This document shows positions 1 through 7,795 of a stretch of DNA of 39,566 nt, in pieces. The number at the start of each line of letters is the position of its first letter. The first letter of the stretch is position 1. The notes beneath the pieces were generated by a model. It searched no databases. It had not been told where the DNA came from and saw only the letters and a program-made list of their open reading frames with translations. Origin of the DNA: a virus; the IMG/VR virus record IMGVR_UViG_3300028925_011785, positions 1 to 39,566 of that record. The stretch is one strand, 5' to 3'. A program made the translations under genes and the position numbers.

Positions 1-1103
1 CCGCCGTAGCGCTTGAGCATCGCGTCCAGATAGTCGCGACCGACGCGCGTCCGCTCCGCGTCGCTGTTATCCTGCATCGGCTTGACGCCGAAGCCCGGAT
101 CGCGCTCCGTTCCGGGCATGACCTGCATCTTGCCCCTTGCGCCCGCAGGAGACGTGATCAAATTGCCCTTGGCGTCACGTTCGCGGTTCCCGCTCTCGGA
201 AACAGCGGTGATATTATACATCATGGACCCAGTGACGCGGCCACCCGAAGAAGGAGCCGTCGGCCCCGCGCTCGTCGGCGCAGGCTGGAGCCCCATGATA
301 TAATCCGCGAGGCCATCCACCTTGCGCTCCAGCAACGGGCGATAGAGCGCCGCGTCGAGACGATCCTCGTCCGCCGGAAGCATGAACTCCCGCGACTGAT
401 CGACCCACGCAATGGCATCGTCGATCCGGCCATTCTGGATCAGCTTTGCACCGACGGCGCCATAGACCCCGGATTGCCACTCCTGCACGCGCAGATCCGT
501 CGTCTCTTTTCCTTCGCCCGCCTTCGCCCCGGCGTTGCGGATCTCGCTTTCGCCGACGAGCATCTCGTCGGCAAAGCGGACCGGATCCTCGAAATAGGTC
601 AGCGCGTCATTGCGCGCGGCGCCAAGGCGCGCTTCGGACTGGCGACGCTCCTCCACGCGGTATTGCTGGACCGAATAGCGTCCGATCCCCTCTTTGTCGG
701 CCGAGATCCGGCGCTCCAACGCCCGCGTCATCAGCTCCCGTTGGCGCGGATTGGCGGCGCGCGCGAGGAAATCTTCGCGGCGCTTGTCGATCGAGGCTTC
801 CAGATCGCCGCGCGCAGCGTCGGCCGCAAAGCCCTCCTTCGAATAAAAGGCATCGTCCCCGGTGAAGAGGCGCTCGCGGCTCCAGTCCGAATATTCGGTA
901 TCGACCATGCGCGCCGCGGCTTCGTCGCGCGCGGCATCGATCGCGTCGTCCGCTTCGGCTTGCTGCGCGAGCGCGCCGCCGAGGCGCTGCGTCGCTTGCC
1001 CGATCTCGCGGAAGCCCGCGGTCGCGTCCGGCGCCTGGAGCGCTGGCATCGCGCCTCCTCGCCGATCGACAAAGCCGCCGGCAGTCGTTGGAACGCGCGC
1101 CAT
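1..1103 (-). CDS. Internal virion protein with lytic transglycosylase (SLT) domain, 3' end beyond the window
   Basis: The frame is open from an ATG at 1103 to the left edge (367 complete codons). The ATG lies four bases after the stop of the gp14-like gene and has a clear ribosome site (GGAGG) ahead of it. Residues 1 to about 290 are Ala/Arg/Glu-rich and probably helical. From about 295 the protein reads as a soluble lytic transglycosylase: SESGN with the likely catalytic Glu near residue 302, then GKMQVMPGT, then the helix ending in RYGG at the edge. By analogy with T7 gp16 and related podovirus proteins it would be ejected with the DNA and cut peptidoglycan locally. The usual AAYNAGP motif would come next and is not in the window. 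It may be continuous with the giant gene at the right edge. Confidence 0.8.
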   Translation of the reverse strand, partial: MARVPTTAGGFVDRRGGAMPALQAPDATAGFREIGQATQRLGGALAQQAEADDAIDAARDEAAARMVDTEYSDWSRERLFTGDDAFYSKEGFAADAARGDLEASIDKRREDFLARAANPRQRELMTRALERRISADKEGIGRYSVQQYRVEERRQSEARLGAARNDALTYFEDPVRFADEMLVGESEIRNAGAKAGEGKETTDLRVQEWQSGVYGAVGAKLIQNGRIDDAIAWVDQSREFMLPADEDRLDAALYRPLLERKVDGLADYIMGLQPAPTSAGPTAPSSGGRVTGSMMYNITAVSESGNRERDAKGNLITSPAGARGKMQVMPGTERDPGFGVKPMQDNSDAERTRVGRDYLDAMLKRYG

Positions 1104-1106
1104 CCC

Positions 1107-1673
1107 TTATCCTCCGTATGAAGCCGCACCGCGCCGGATTGACGAAAAGGCGCCGCCGCCCGACGATCCCGAAGGGTTGCGCGCGGCATTGATCCCGCGC
1201 GCCTTGCCTACCCCGCCCAGGATCGTCGATCCCACATCGAACGCCGTCGAGATCGCGATCCCGGTTGCCGCGCGCTTCGCCGCCTTGGCTTCGGCCCGAT
1301 AGTTGGCGGCGCTGATATCGATCCCGCGGATCTCGTCGGCATAATTGGCGTTGAGGCGCGTCGCGTCCTCGCCATAGAGCTGCGCCGTATCGCCGAGCAT
1401 ATCGGCCGCAGATCCGAAGCCGACGTCCACGCCATTTGCGGCCAGGCTGGCGCGCTGGCTCCCCCGGATCGCCGCATATTTACGCGCAAGAAGCATCTGA
1501 TCTTCTTGCTGCCTGGCGATGGCGCGCCCGGCCTCCTCGCTCTTTTGCCGCGCGTTTTCGCGCGCGACGCGACCCTCGAAGCGCTTTTGCTGATAGCCCA
1601 TATATCCGGTGACAGCGGTCCCCGCCGCCGCCACGCCCGCCGCGATCAACGTCAGAGTTGCCGGCTCACACAT
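1107..1673 (-). CDS. Internal virion protein, T7 gp14-like
   Basis: A 188-residue protein that begins Met-Cys-Glu-Pro, followed by a hydrophobic Ala/Gly/Thr segment (about residues 5-25) and a long charged helical region. This resembles T7 gp14, which is released early and forms the outer-membrane part of the ejection channel. I chose ATG 1673 because GGAGGG lies just upstream and the Met-Cys start is typical; a longer frame upstream overlaps the preceding gene. The C-terminus is Gly/Ser-rich. Its place between the gp13-like gene and the transglycosylase gene matches T7 gene order. Confidence 0.75.
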   Translation of the reverse strand: MCEPATLTLIAAGVAAAGTAVTGYMGYQQKRFEGRVARENARQKSEEAGRAIARQQEDQMLLARKYAAIRGSQRASLAANGVDVGFGSAADMLGDTAQLYGEDATRLNANYADEIRGIDISAANYRAEAKAAKRAATGIAISTAFDVGSTILGGVGKARGINAARNPSGSSGGGAFSSIRRGAASYGG

Positions 1674-2142
1674 GATCGAGATCCCTCCAGAAACGAACGA
1701 ACCGGATCCCGCCTTGCTCGTAAGGCTGTTCTCCGATCGTAAAGCCCCAGCGCCGAAGAAGACGAACCGCCGCAAGGTTGTCAACCGATACGCTATTTTC
1801 CAGCCTCCGGCTATGCCGGTGCATATGCTCGATTACTTCCGTTCCGATCAGAAGCATATCCCGGCCGTGCCGCATGACGCGATCACTTCCAAGGAACCAC
1901 GGACACCCGCGATCGGTAATGGTGCAGATCGGCGAGATCCCGAACATCGCTTCGGGATCTCCATCGACGATCGCGGTCAACGCCCACACCGACGAGCGCA
2001 AGGCAAGGCGGAGCGCCGCCTTCGGCCCCCGGCCACGCGCCGCACACTCCGCCTTGTCGATCGCCCGCATCTTCGACGCGATGCGACCGACATGCGCCGG
2101 GCTCGCCGGGACCAGCGAGACGCCCTTAGTCCTCAAGGACAA
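1666..2142 (-). CDS. Acetyltransferase-fold virion protein, T7 gp13-like (DUF2833 type)
   Basis: About 158 residues. The C-terminal part (SVDNLAAVRLLRRWGF, then a short strand) is the closing region of GNAT-type acetyltransferase folds, as found in T7 gp13 and the phage DUF2833 family. In the virion such proteins are structural or assembly factors and acetyltransferase activity is unproven. The gene lies between the nozzle and gp14-like genes, exactly where gp13 sits in T7. The start is uncertain: the longest frame uses a TTG at 2142 inside the end of the upstream gene, and no ATG exists near the N-terminus. The end overlaps the gp14-like start by 8 bases. Confidence 0.65.
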   Translation of the reverse strand: MSLRTKGVSLVPASPAHVGRIASKMRAIDKAECAARGRGPKAALRLALRSSVWALTAIVDGDPEAMFGISPICTITDRGCPWFLGSDRVMRHGRDMLLIGTEVIEHMHRHSRRLENSVSVDNLAAVRLLRRWGFTIGEQPYEQGGIRFVRFWRDLDHV

Positions 2143-3943
2143 TCGGATCCATGAAGATGGCGGTCAACGTCATCGGCAGCGGGTTGCGCTGTTCGACAAG
2201 AACCGTCGCTTCCAGGCTGACAACAGGCGCCATATCGAAGGTATAGTCCCCGGTGAGCAGGCTCTTCGGCTGACCAAGCGGCTCATTGCGCCGCGTCTTG
2301 AGCGGCTTGAGATCATTCAGCGTCCGACCCGCGCGCATGCCGCGCGACTTGACGACGCGCAGCACGGCCTTGCCGACCGTCTTCGTCTTGCCGCTGGCGC
2401 GCCCACCGTCGGGAGCTGGAACTTCGAGCGGCAGCGTCTCGACGATCGAGGTAAAGCGCAGCCCGACATGGATCTTCTTCGAAGGCGTCGCCAATGCGAG
2501 CCATCCGTCCGCGGGGACAACCTTGTCCAGCATGACATTGCCATCATGCAGGACGTCAACGGTCGCGCCGATCAGATGCGGAACAAAGACACGCTCAACC
2601 GCTTCGTCATACTGGAACGACACCGCGCAATCGAGATAGCAGGCATCGAGCTGGTCTTCCCACTTCGCCGACGTCATGCGCTCGACGAAGCGGCGGCGGA
2701 CGCCGTTGATCGTGCGCTCGACAAGGAAATAGACCCGATGCTCCGCGATCGTCGTTCCCGGCACCACTTCGGGTATGACGCAGACGTCCAGGAAGACGCC
2801 TTGCGTCTCGCAAAGCGTCCATCCCCATACTTCATGCTCGCGCTCCCATGTGAAGGCGAGGAGCGCGCCGTCGCTCCGCACCGCCCACACGACGGAGATC
2901 GGATCCTCCGCGAACGCCCACGACACGATATCGAAGCCCTCGAAGAAATGCGGGCTAAAGATCGACATGTTGTCGCTCTTATAGCCATCGATCTCGAAGG
3001 TATAATTCGCAGCGCGAACGTCGTCGCCGATCGCGGGCGTATAGAAGGCGACGTCGTCGATCACTACCGGCTTGAGGCGCGAGGCGCCCCGCCCATTCTG
3101 GCGCTTCTGGCGCGGCGGCGGCGTTGCCGTGAGATAATCCTCGTTCGATCCCGACACCCGAAAGAGGCCGTTGGATCCGAAGACGAGCAGCCCACCCAAG
3201 GGGACAACCTGGTTGATCGCGTTGACCTTCGTCGCGACGAGGCGGATCGTGATCGCGTCATCCTCGACCAAGGGCCGGGAGATATCCATGTTTTTCAGAT
3301 CCGCCGAGCGGCTGAAATACATGGCATTGGGATTATTGATCGTGCGGCCGAGCCCGAGGCGCTGCTCGTCGAACCATATTGTTGACGGATAGTCGCCGGG
3401 CGCGTTGAAAGGATCGCGGCCCACGCGCGGGCCGTCGGTCAGATCCGGCGTGATATTGTCATCGGTGAACTGGAGCCCCGTCGTCTCGCCGATCCAGCCG
3501 AAGCCGCCGTCCAGATTGGCCTTGTAAACGAAGTAGCGGTCCGCCCCCGCGACGGCGCTCCAGGTGACAGTGTTATAGTTGCGCTTGAGCGACAGATCGT
3601 TGACGCAGCTATCCGGCGCCGAGGGCAACGACACTTGCCCCGTCTCGTCATCGACCGCCGCCACGCAATAGCTCGCCGAGCGCGGGAAATAGGCGTCACC
3701 GCTGTTCCCGGCATCGACGTTCGGATTGGACGCCGTCGCGTTGACGCCCGCCGGAGCGGCGATCGTCGGCCCGAAGCTGATATCGATAAACTGCCAGTCG
3801 GTATGGCCGTTGCGCACAAGCTCGCTCGGCTTGTGGTTGAGATGCGCGAAGAAGATCGACGAAACCGCCTGCTCGTAATCCATATCGAACAGCTCTTCGG
3901 CATTGAACGGAGATCCGACCTTATAGAGCCTTCGGGCGCCCAT
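2126..3943 (-). CDS. Tail nozzle (T7 gp12-like, stabilisation protein), C-terminal portion encoded as its own gene
   Basis: A 605-residue protein. ATG 3943 is preceded by AGGGGG and follows the stop of the upstream gene by 8 bases. The opening segment (SPFNAEELFDMDYEQAV, then HLNHKPSEL) is normally found well inside podovirus nozzle or stabilisation proteins, after the N-terminal domain. The rest is beta-rich with DEQRLGLGRT and FGSNGLFRVSG segments typical of the propeller part. The product should form the distal tail tube under the adaptor ring. Because the preceding gene carries the N-terminal nozzle domain, the nozzle appears to be split in two in this phage. Confidence 0.75.
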   Translation of the reverse strand: MGARRLYKVGSPFNAEELFDMDYEQAVSSIFFAHLNHKPSELVRNGHTDWQFIDISFGPTIAAPAGVNATASNPNVDAGNSGDAYFPRSASYCVAAVDDETGQVSLPSAPDSCVNDLSLKRNYNTVTWSAVAGADRYFVYKANLDGGFGWIGETTGLQFTDDNITPDLTDGPRVGRDPFNAPGDYPSTIWFDEQRLGLGRTINNPNAMYFSRSADLKNMDISRPLVEDDAITIRLVATKVNAINQVVPLGGLLVFGSNGLFRVSGSNEDYLTATPPPRQKRQNGRGASRLKPVVIDDVAFYTPAIGDDVRAANYTFEIDGYKSDNMSIFSPHFFEGFDIVSWAFAEDPISVVWAVRSDGALLAFTWEREHEVWGWTLCETQGVFLDVCVIPEVVPGTTIAEHRVYFLVERTINGVRRRFVERMTSAKWEDQLDACYLDCAVSFQYDEAVERVFVPHLIGATVDVLHDGNVMLDKVVPADGWLALATPSKKIHVGLRFTSIVETLPLEVPAPDGGRASGKTKTVGKAVLRVVKSRGMRAGRTLNDLKPLKTRRNEPLGQPKSLLTGDYTFDMAPVVSLEATVLVEQRNPLPMTLTAIFMDPIVLED

Positions 3944-3951
3944 ATGTCCCC

Positions 3952-4650
3952 CTATTGAATCTGATAGTTGCGGCCTTCCCGGCCATCCCGGTTCCAGTTG
4001 CCTGGGGGAATGACTTCCGGCGGATCCGGAGGAACATAGGGCGGCGGAACAACCGGCGGAGCTGGCGGCGGCGTCGGCGGCGCGACGCGCGTCGTCCCGC
4101 CATCGGCGCCGGTAAAGGCAAAGCCGGTTGTGTCCGCCTCTATCCGGAAGTGATCGGCATCGATCACTTCCGTTACAAGCCATGGCCGACCGTTCAGAAA
4201 ATCGCCGAGATCGCCGAGGATATCCGTCAGGAAGATCTCTTCGCCGACGTCATAATCGTGATAGGCGATCTCGATGATCGCGCCATTCTCGATCGTGATA
4301 TCCGTAATCTCCAGATGCTCCTCCAGCACCGCACCGCCGAAGGCGAGCGGCTGCATCTGCGCTTGCGTCATCAGGAGCGCATAGGTCTGCTCAATCGAGA
4401 ACTCGAAGGGGACGAGCTTCGCCGCCGCTTCGGGGATATCCCAGCCCGAGACGTCCGGATCTCCGCTATCGGGCTCGCGCAGCTCATAAGCCAGACGCAT
4501 CCCCATGCGGCGCGCGAGACCGCCATATTTGAGGACCGTCACATTGCGCGCCAGTCGCGCCGCCGCCGAATAGGCGGCGACGTCCACCCGGCCATGCAGT
4601 TTCTCGCCAAGCTCGCCCTTGGAGAAGTTGAAGAGCCCGGCGCGGATCAT
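3952..4650 (-). CDS. Tail nozzle N-terminal portion (T7 gp12-like) ending in a proline-rich tail
   Basis: A 232-residue protein whose ATG at 4650 overlaps the stop of the adaptor gene (ATGA). Residues 1-60 read as the start of gp12-like nozzle proteins: FSKGELGEKLHGRVDVAAY, then a Leu-rich stretch and LKYGGLARRMGMRL. Around residues 70-100 comes the FEFSIEQTYAL strand. Residues from about 180 form a proline-rich linker (runs of PPP and VPP) and the protein then stops. In relatives the chain continues into what is here the next gene. The two products probably assemble into one nozzle. A sequencing frameshift is possible but the second gene has its own good ribosome site. Confidence 0.75.
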   Translation of the reverse strand: MIRAGLFNFSKGELGEKLHGRVDVAAYSAAARLARNVTVLKYGGLARRMGMRLAYELREPDSGDPDVSGWDIPEAAAKLVPFEFSIEQTYALLMTQAQMQPLAFGGAVLEEHLEITDITIENGAIIEIAYHDYDVGEEIFLTDILGDLGDFLNGRPWLVTEVIDADHFRIEADTTGFAFTGADGGTTRVAPPTPPPAPPVVPPPYVPPDPPEVIPPGNWNRDGREGRNYQIQ

Positions 4651-5336
4651 CGATACCACCCGCCATAAGAGGGATCGCCCAGCATATCATTGCGCACGAG
4701 CGCCTCCTCCGACGGGAAGGCGTCCCAGCGCTTCGGGCTGTTGTTGAGATCGTCCGCCATCGCCCTGCCTTCCCACAACTCCGCATCGGCTTGCAGCTCT
4801 TTTTTGCGGCTGCGCGACTTGATAACCGGCATGCAGATACGCGCCGCGAGCGCCAGCTCAAACGAACGGTGAAACAGGGGTGAGAAGAGCGACAAATCCG
4901 GATTGGCGGCGATGAACTCGATCACCGCGAACTCAAGGTTCGTGTAGATCTTGCCCGCAGCCACGACATAGGGGACGCCGACGTCTTGCGGGAAGTAACC
5001 GACGAGCGGTGCGAGCATCTGCCCGGCGAGGATCGGCGCGCTGCTCACCGAATAGGTCGCGGCATAGTTTGGCAGGATCCGCAGGATCGTGCGCGCCTCC
5101 GTCGGATACTGATAGCAGAAGAGCCATTCGCCCTCGCGCGCGTTCGTCGTTACCGCGCCGACCTCCCGGCGGATCGCCGCGTCATAGGGGTGATGGTCGA
5201 TCAGATCTTCGAAGACATTGGCATAGTTGCGGCGGCAGGCGAGCGCGCCTTCATCATCTGGATCATTGATCGACTGGATCGCCGTCGCGGGCAGCTCGTC
5301 GAGCGCGCCGTTACAGATGGAAAGCTGATCGCGCAT
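4647..5336 (-). CDS. Tail tubular protein A / adaptor (T7 gp11-like)
   Basis: A 229-residue protein with the N-terminal pattern of head-tail adaptor proteins of T7-like phages (ICNGALDELPATAIQSIND, a CRRNYANVFEDLID helix, then a PYD strand). It would form a ring between portal and nozzle. ATG 5336 has GGAG upstream. It is the first gene after a strong terminator, so its expression depends on read-through or a promoter in the short interval that I could not identify. Family assignment is from pattern and gene order. Confidence 0.75.
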   Translation of the reverse strand: MRDQLSICNGALDELPATAIQSINDPDDEGALACRRNYANVFEDLIDHHPYDAAIRREVGAVTTNAREGEWLFCYQYPTEARTILRILPNYAATYSVSSAPILAGQMLAPLVGYFPQDVGVPYVVAAGKIYTNLEFAVIEFIAANPDLSLFSPLFHRSFELALAARICMPVIKSRSRKKELQADAELWEGRAMADDLNNSPKRWDAFPSEEALVRNDMLGDPSYGGWYR

Positions 5337-5393
5337 GCTGTCGCTCCGTTGTTGCCGTCGCCGCCTTATGCTCCAGCTTGCCGCAAAAAGAAA

Positions 5394-5424
5394 GCGGGCG
5401 GCGAGACCCCCCCTCGCCGCCCGC
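5394..5424 (-). terminator. Rho-independent terminator between the 201-residue gene and the tail genes
   Basis: A perfect 12-bp stem (5394-5405 with 5413-5424) with a 7-base loop is followed on the minus strand by CTTTCTTTTTG. It lies inside the late minus-strand unit, after the capsid genes and before the adaptor gene, so it probably makes head gene products more abundant than tail products. Confidence 0.8.
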
Positions 5425-5485
5425 GTCTCGCGTGATTTGAACCGCCCGGCGTGAAGAAATCGCCGAGCCGTCCAGCCGCGGGACG

Positions 5486-6091
5486 TTACCCCTTCTTCTC
5501 TTCCGCGTCGCCGCGGCGCTTCGGCGCTTCGGCCTGGGCGTTCGCGCCTGCCGCCGGCTTACCGCCGTCGGACTGCGAATTTTCCTTTGCCTGCTCGACG
5601 ACGGGAGGCGTCTGCGTTCCGAGCGCCGCGGCCATCGCGGCCATGAACTCGGGATTCGCCGTCAGGCTCGCGATCACTTCCGGCGACAGATTGCCGACAG
5701 TGGGATCAAGCCCATGCGTCGGATCCGCGCCGGTCTGTCCGACGAGCGTATCCGCAAGGTTCGCATGGCCGGCCGTGATCGCGGGCGTGAGCTGATTTGC
5801 GGCCAGCGACACGCCGCCCGGCGTCTGCGCAGGCGCAGCCGCGGCGCCCGACGAGACAGCAAGCGAGCCGATCAGGTTCGCCAGATCGGCCGCGCGGCTA
5901 TCATCCTTGGGGTTGCCCTTCGCGTCGATCTCGATCGCGTCATGCGGGGGCTTGACCGGGACAAGCTTTTGCTTGCCGGTTTCGGGATCAGTGACCTTGA
6001 CCTTACCGAGATCCTCCTCGGTAATGACCGAGCCCGCCGCAACGAGGCTCGATGCAATGAAGGCGACATTCGCCAAAATCCAACGCTTCAT
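5486..6091 (-). CDS. Unrecognised protein with N-terminal hydrophobic segment, in the capsid cluster
   Basis: A 201-residue protein. Residues 4-20 are hydrophobic and could be a signal-like segment or membrane anchor. The middle is Ala/Gly/Pro-rich and low in complexity, and the C-terminus is highly charged (KRRGDAEEKKG). ATG 6091 has AAAGGAT upstream. It lies between the cement protein and the terminator, so it is a candidate minor capsid or decoration component. I recognise no family. Confidence 0.6.
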   Translation of the reverse strand: MKRWILANVAFIASSLVAAGSVITEEDLGKVKVTDPETGKQKLVPVKPPHDAIEIDAKGNPKDDSRAADLANLIGSLAVSSGAAAAPAQTPGGVSLAANQLTPAITAGHANLADTLVGQTGADPTHGLDPTVGNLSPEVIASLTANPEFMAAMAAALGTQTPPVVEQAKENSQSDGGKPAAGANAQAEAPKRRGDAEEKKG

Positions 6092-6157
6092 CTTCTATCC
6101 TTTCCGGATCCTTCAATAATTCCGATTGCCGCGAGCGCGCGTCACGCGCTGGAGGCT

Positions 6158-6601
6158 TTAGCCGCCCGGACCGTTATAACCGTCCGGATAGTTGCGGATA
6201 TGATCCGAACCGCGGAGCAGCGCGCAAGAGAACTTGCCCGCGGTCAGCGGCCCCGTCCCGATCGTATAGCGACCGATAAGGAAGCGCTTCGACGTGTCCG
6301 GGATCGGAATGTCAAAGGGCTTGGCACCAATAACCAGCGCGGCCTTGCCGATCGCAGCCGACGCGGCGAGGATCTGATAATTGGTCCCGGCCGCATCGTC
6401 GGCTTCGCCGATCTCGAAAGTCACCGTCGCAGCGCCCGCCGCGGCCGCGGCTTCCTGGACGGTGAAGACGGCTCGCAAGCCATTGAGCCGACCCGCATTG
6501 CGCGATGGCGAGCCCGCGCCAAGGTCATATTGATCCGTCGTGAAAGCCTGCACCGTAACGGCCTGCTTGTCCGACAGGAGGGTCTGACGATCCACCAACA
6601 T
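6158..6601 (-). CDS. Capsid cement protein, Bbp16-like
   Basis: A 147-residue protein that starts MLVDRQTLLSDKQAV, followed by DLGAG and a beta-rich body with a SAAIGKAAL segment and RFLIGRYTIGTGPLTAG near the end. This is the pattern of the Bbp16 cement family of BPP-1-like podoviruses, whose members lock neighbouring capsomers on the outside of the HK97-fold shell. The gene lies directly after the major capsid gene, as in BPP-1. The start codon at 6601 has AAAGGA upstream. Confidence 0.75.
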   Translation of the reverse strand: MLVDRQTLLSDKQAVTVQAFTTDQYDLGAGSPSRNAGRLNGLRAVFTVQEAAAAAGAATVTFEIGEADDAAGTNYQILAASAAIGKAALVIGAKPFDIPIPDTSKRFLIGRYTIGTGPLTAGKFSCALLRGSDHIRNYPDGYNGPGG

Positions 6602-6643
6602 TGTTGAAAATCCTTTCCTTCGTTTCCTTGTGCGAACGTAGCA

Positions 6644-6671
6644 GATCCGACGATTAATTAATCATCGGATC
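6644..6671. other. 28-bp palindrome between the major capsid and cement genes
   Basis: Two 14-base arms (6644-6657 and 6658-6671) meet without a spacer around TTAATTAA. The single mismatch becomes a G-U pair in the minus-strand transcript, so the RNA can pair along the full length apart from a small central loop. No T-run follows, so this is not a classical terminator. It may act as an RNA-processing or stability element, or as a weak attenuator. Confidence 0.55.
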
Positions 6672-6682
6672 CGTTACGCGGA

Positions 6683-7738
6683 TCAGGTGACGAGCGCCTC
6701 CGAATTGAGGAGCTGATCGACTTCGCGGACCGGGATCCCGAGGAACATCAGCACTTCCTTGCCGTCGATCTGCGACAGAGAGATCTGCGCCGTCGCCTTG
6801 TTGAGCGCCTGAATGTGAAGGACCATCTTGATCGTCGGGTTCACATACCATGCCGGACGGCCGAAGCCGGCCTTGCCGACGTTTTTGCGAAGGTTCGTCG
6901 GGATGCGGTAATATGCCTGGATCATGAGCTTGATCAGGTCGGCCGCGTTGACGTTGCCGGCGATGACGTCGGAAACGTCGATGTTGGCGATACGCGCGAT
7001 GGCGCGATAGTCGCGAACGACGAGGCCGCAATTCCATTGGAAGTGATCGCGATAGCCCATGAACGCCTTGCCGTTCGCGTCGAGCAGGACGTCGCCCGTC
7101 ATCGCTTCGCCGTTGCCGGGCATCGCCTTGCGGTTGACCGTCACGTCTTCGTGGAAGAGCCCGCCCGTCGTCCCCTTCGGATACATGCCGAAGACCGACG
7201 GCCCCCAGCCGATCAGCCAGATCGACGTGTTGTCCGAGCCGACGCCGCCCGCGTTGACAATCTGCTGACCGATCGGGCCGGAGAGCGTGTTGTAACGCGC
7301 GGCAACCCCGGTGAAGCTTTCCGGCATCGTCGAGCTGTTGCCATACAGCACATAGGTCTGGAGCGTCTGGTTCATGGCTTCCATGAACAGCGAGCTTTCC
7401 TCCAGCCGATACTGATTGACATTGCCCGACATGATGGCGAGCGCGCGGTCGACCTGGAAGAAGCCTTCCAGCATCGCGGCGCCCTCTTCGAGCTTCGCCC
7501 CGGTGGACTTCGAGAGCGCAACGCCCTCGTTGAAGCGGCGGAAACCGACCGTCGGCAGACCAGTGATCAGCGTCGTCTGGTGACCCGTCGGGAGGTTGCC
7601 CTCTTTCCAGACCATATCGTCGAGCATCTCATTCGTCTGCGCGAGGAGGTTGACGCGGTCACTATCGAAAGTGCCGTCCGGACCCGAGGCGGCGGCGATA
7701 TCCGCCAACGTCGGGACCGTGGTTCCAAGAACAGCCAT
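6683..7738 (-). CDS. Major capsid protein (BPP-1-like, HK97 fold)
   Basis: A 351-residue protein. The N-terminal pattern (TVPTLADIAAAS, then DRVNLLAQTNEMLDDMVWKEGN) and the later FRRFNEGVALSKSTGAKLEEG and IMSGNVNQYRLEESS stretches match the major capsid proteins of BPP-1-like podoviruses. It lies directly downstream of the scaffold gene and upstream of the cement gene. ATG 7738 is preceded by AGAGGGAAAAG, a strong ribosome site as expected for the most abundant virion protein. Confidence 0.85.
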   Translation of the reverse strand: MAVLGTTVPTLADIAAASGPDGTFDSDRVNLLAQTNEMLDDMVWKEGNLPTGHQTTLITGLPTVGFRRFNEGVALSKSTGAKLEEGAAMLEGFFQVDRALAIMSGNVNQYRLEESSLFMEAMNQTLQTYVLYGNSSTMPESFTGVAARYNTLSGPIGQQIVNAGGVGSDNTSIWLIGWGPSVFGMYPKGTTGGLFHEDVTVNRKAMPGNGEAMTGDVLLDANGKAFMGYRDHFQWNCGLVVRDYRAIARIANIDVSDVIAGNVNAADLIKLMIQAYYRIPTNLRKNVGKAGFGRPAWYVNPTIKMVLHIQALNKATAQISLSQIDGKEVLMFLGIPVREVDQLLNSEALVT

Positions 7739-7795
7739 GTCTTTCTTTTCCCTCTAGCAGTTGAACATGACCGATTGCCGCGAAACTCTTCAAAC

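Noticed and set aside
1778-3385. 535-codon plus-strand frame opposite the nozzle gene
   Set aside because: Antisense shadow: Arg/Asp-rich with no domain pattern, and the minus-strand nozzle gene has ribosome site and family motifs.
6134-6150. 6-bp hairpin after the cement gene as terminator
   Set aside because: Stem is short and no T-run follows on the minus strand.
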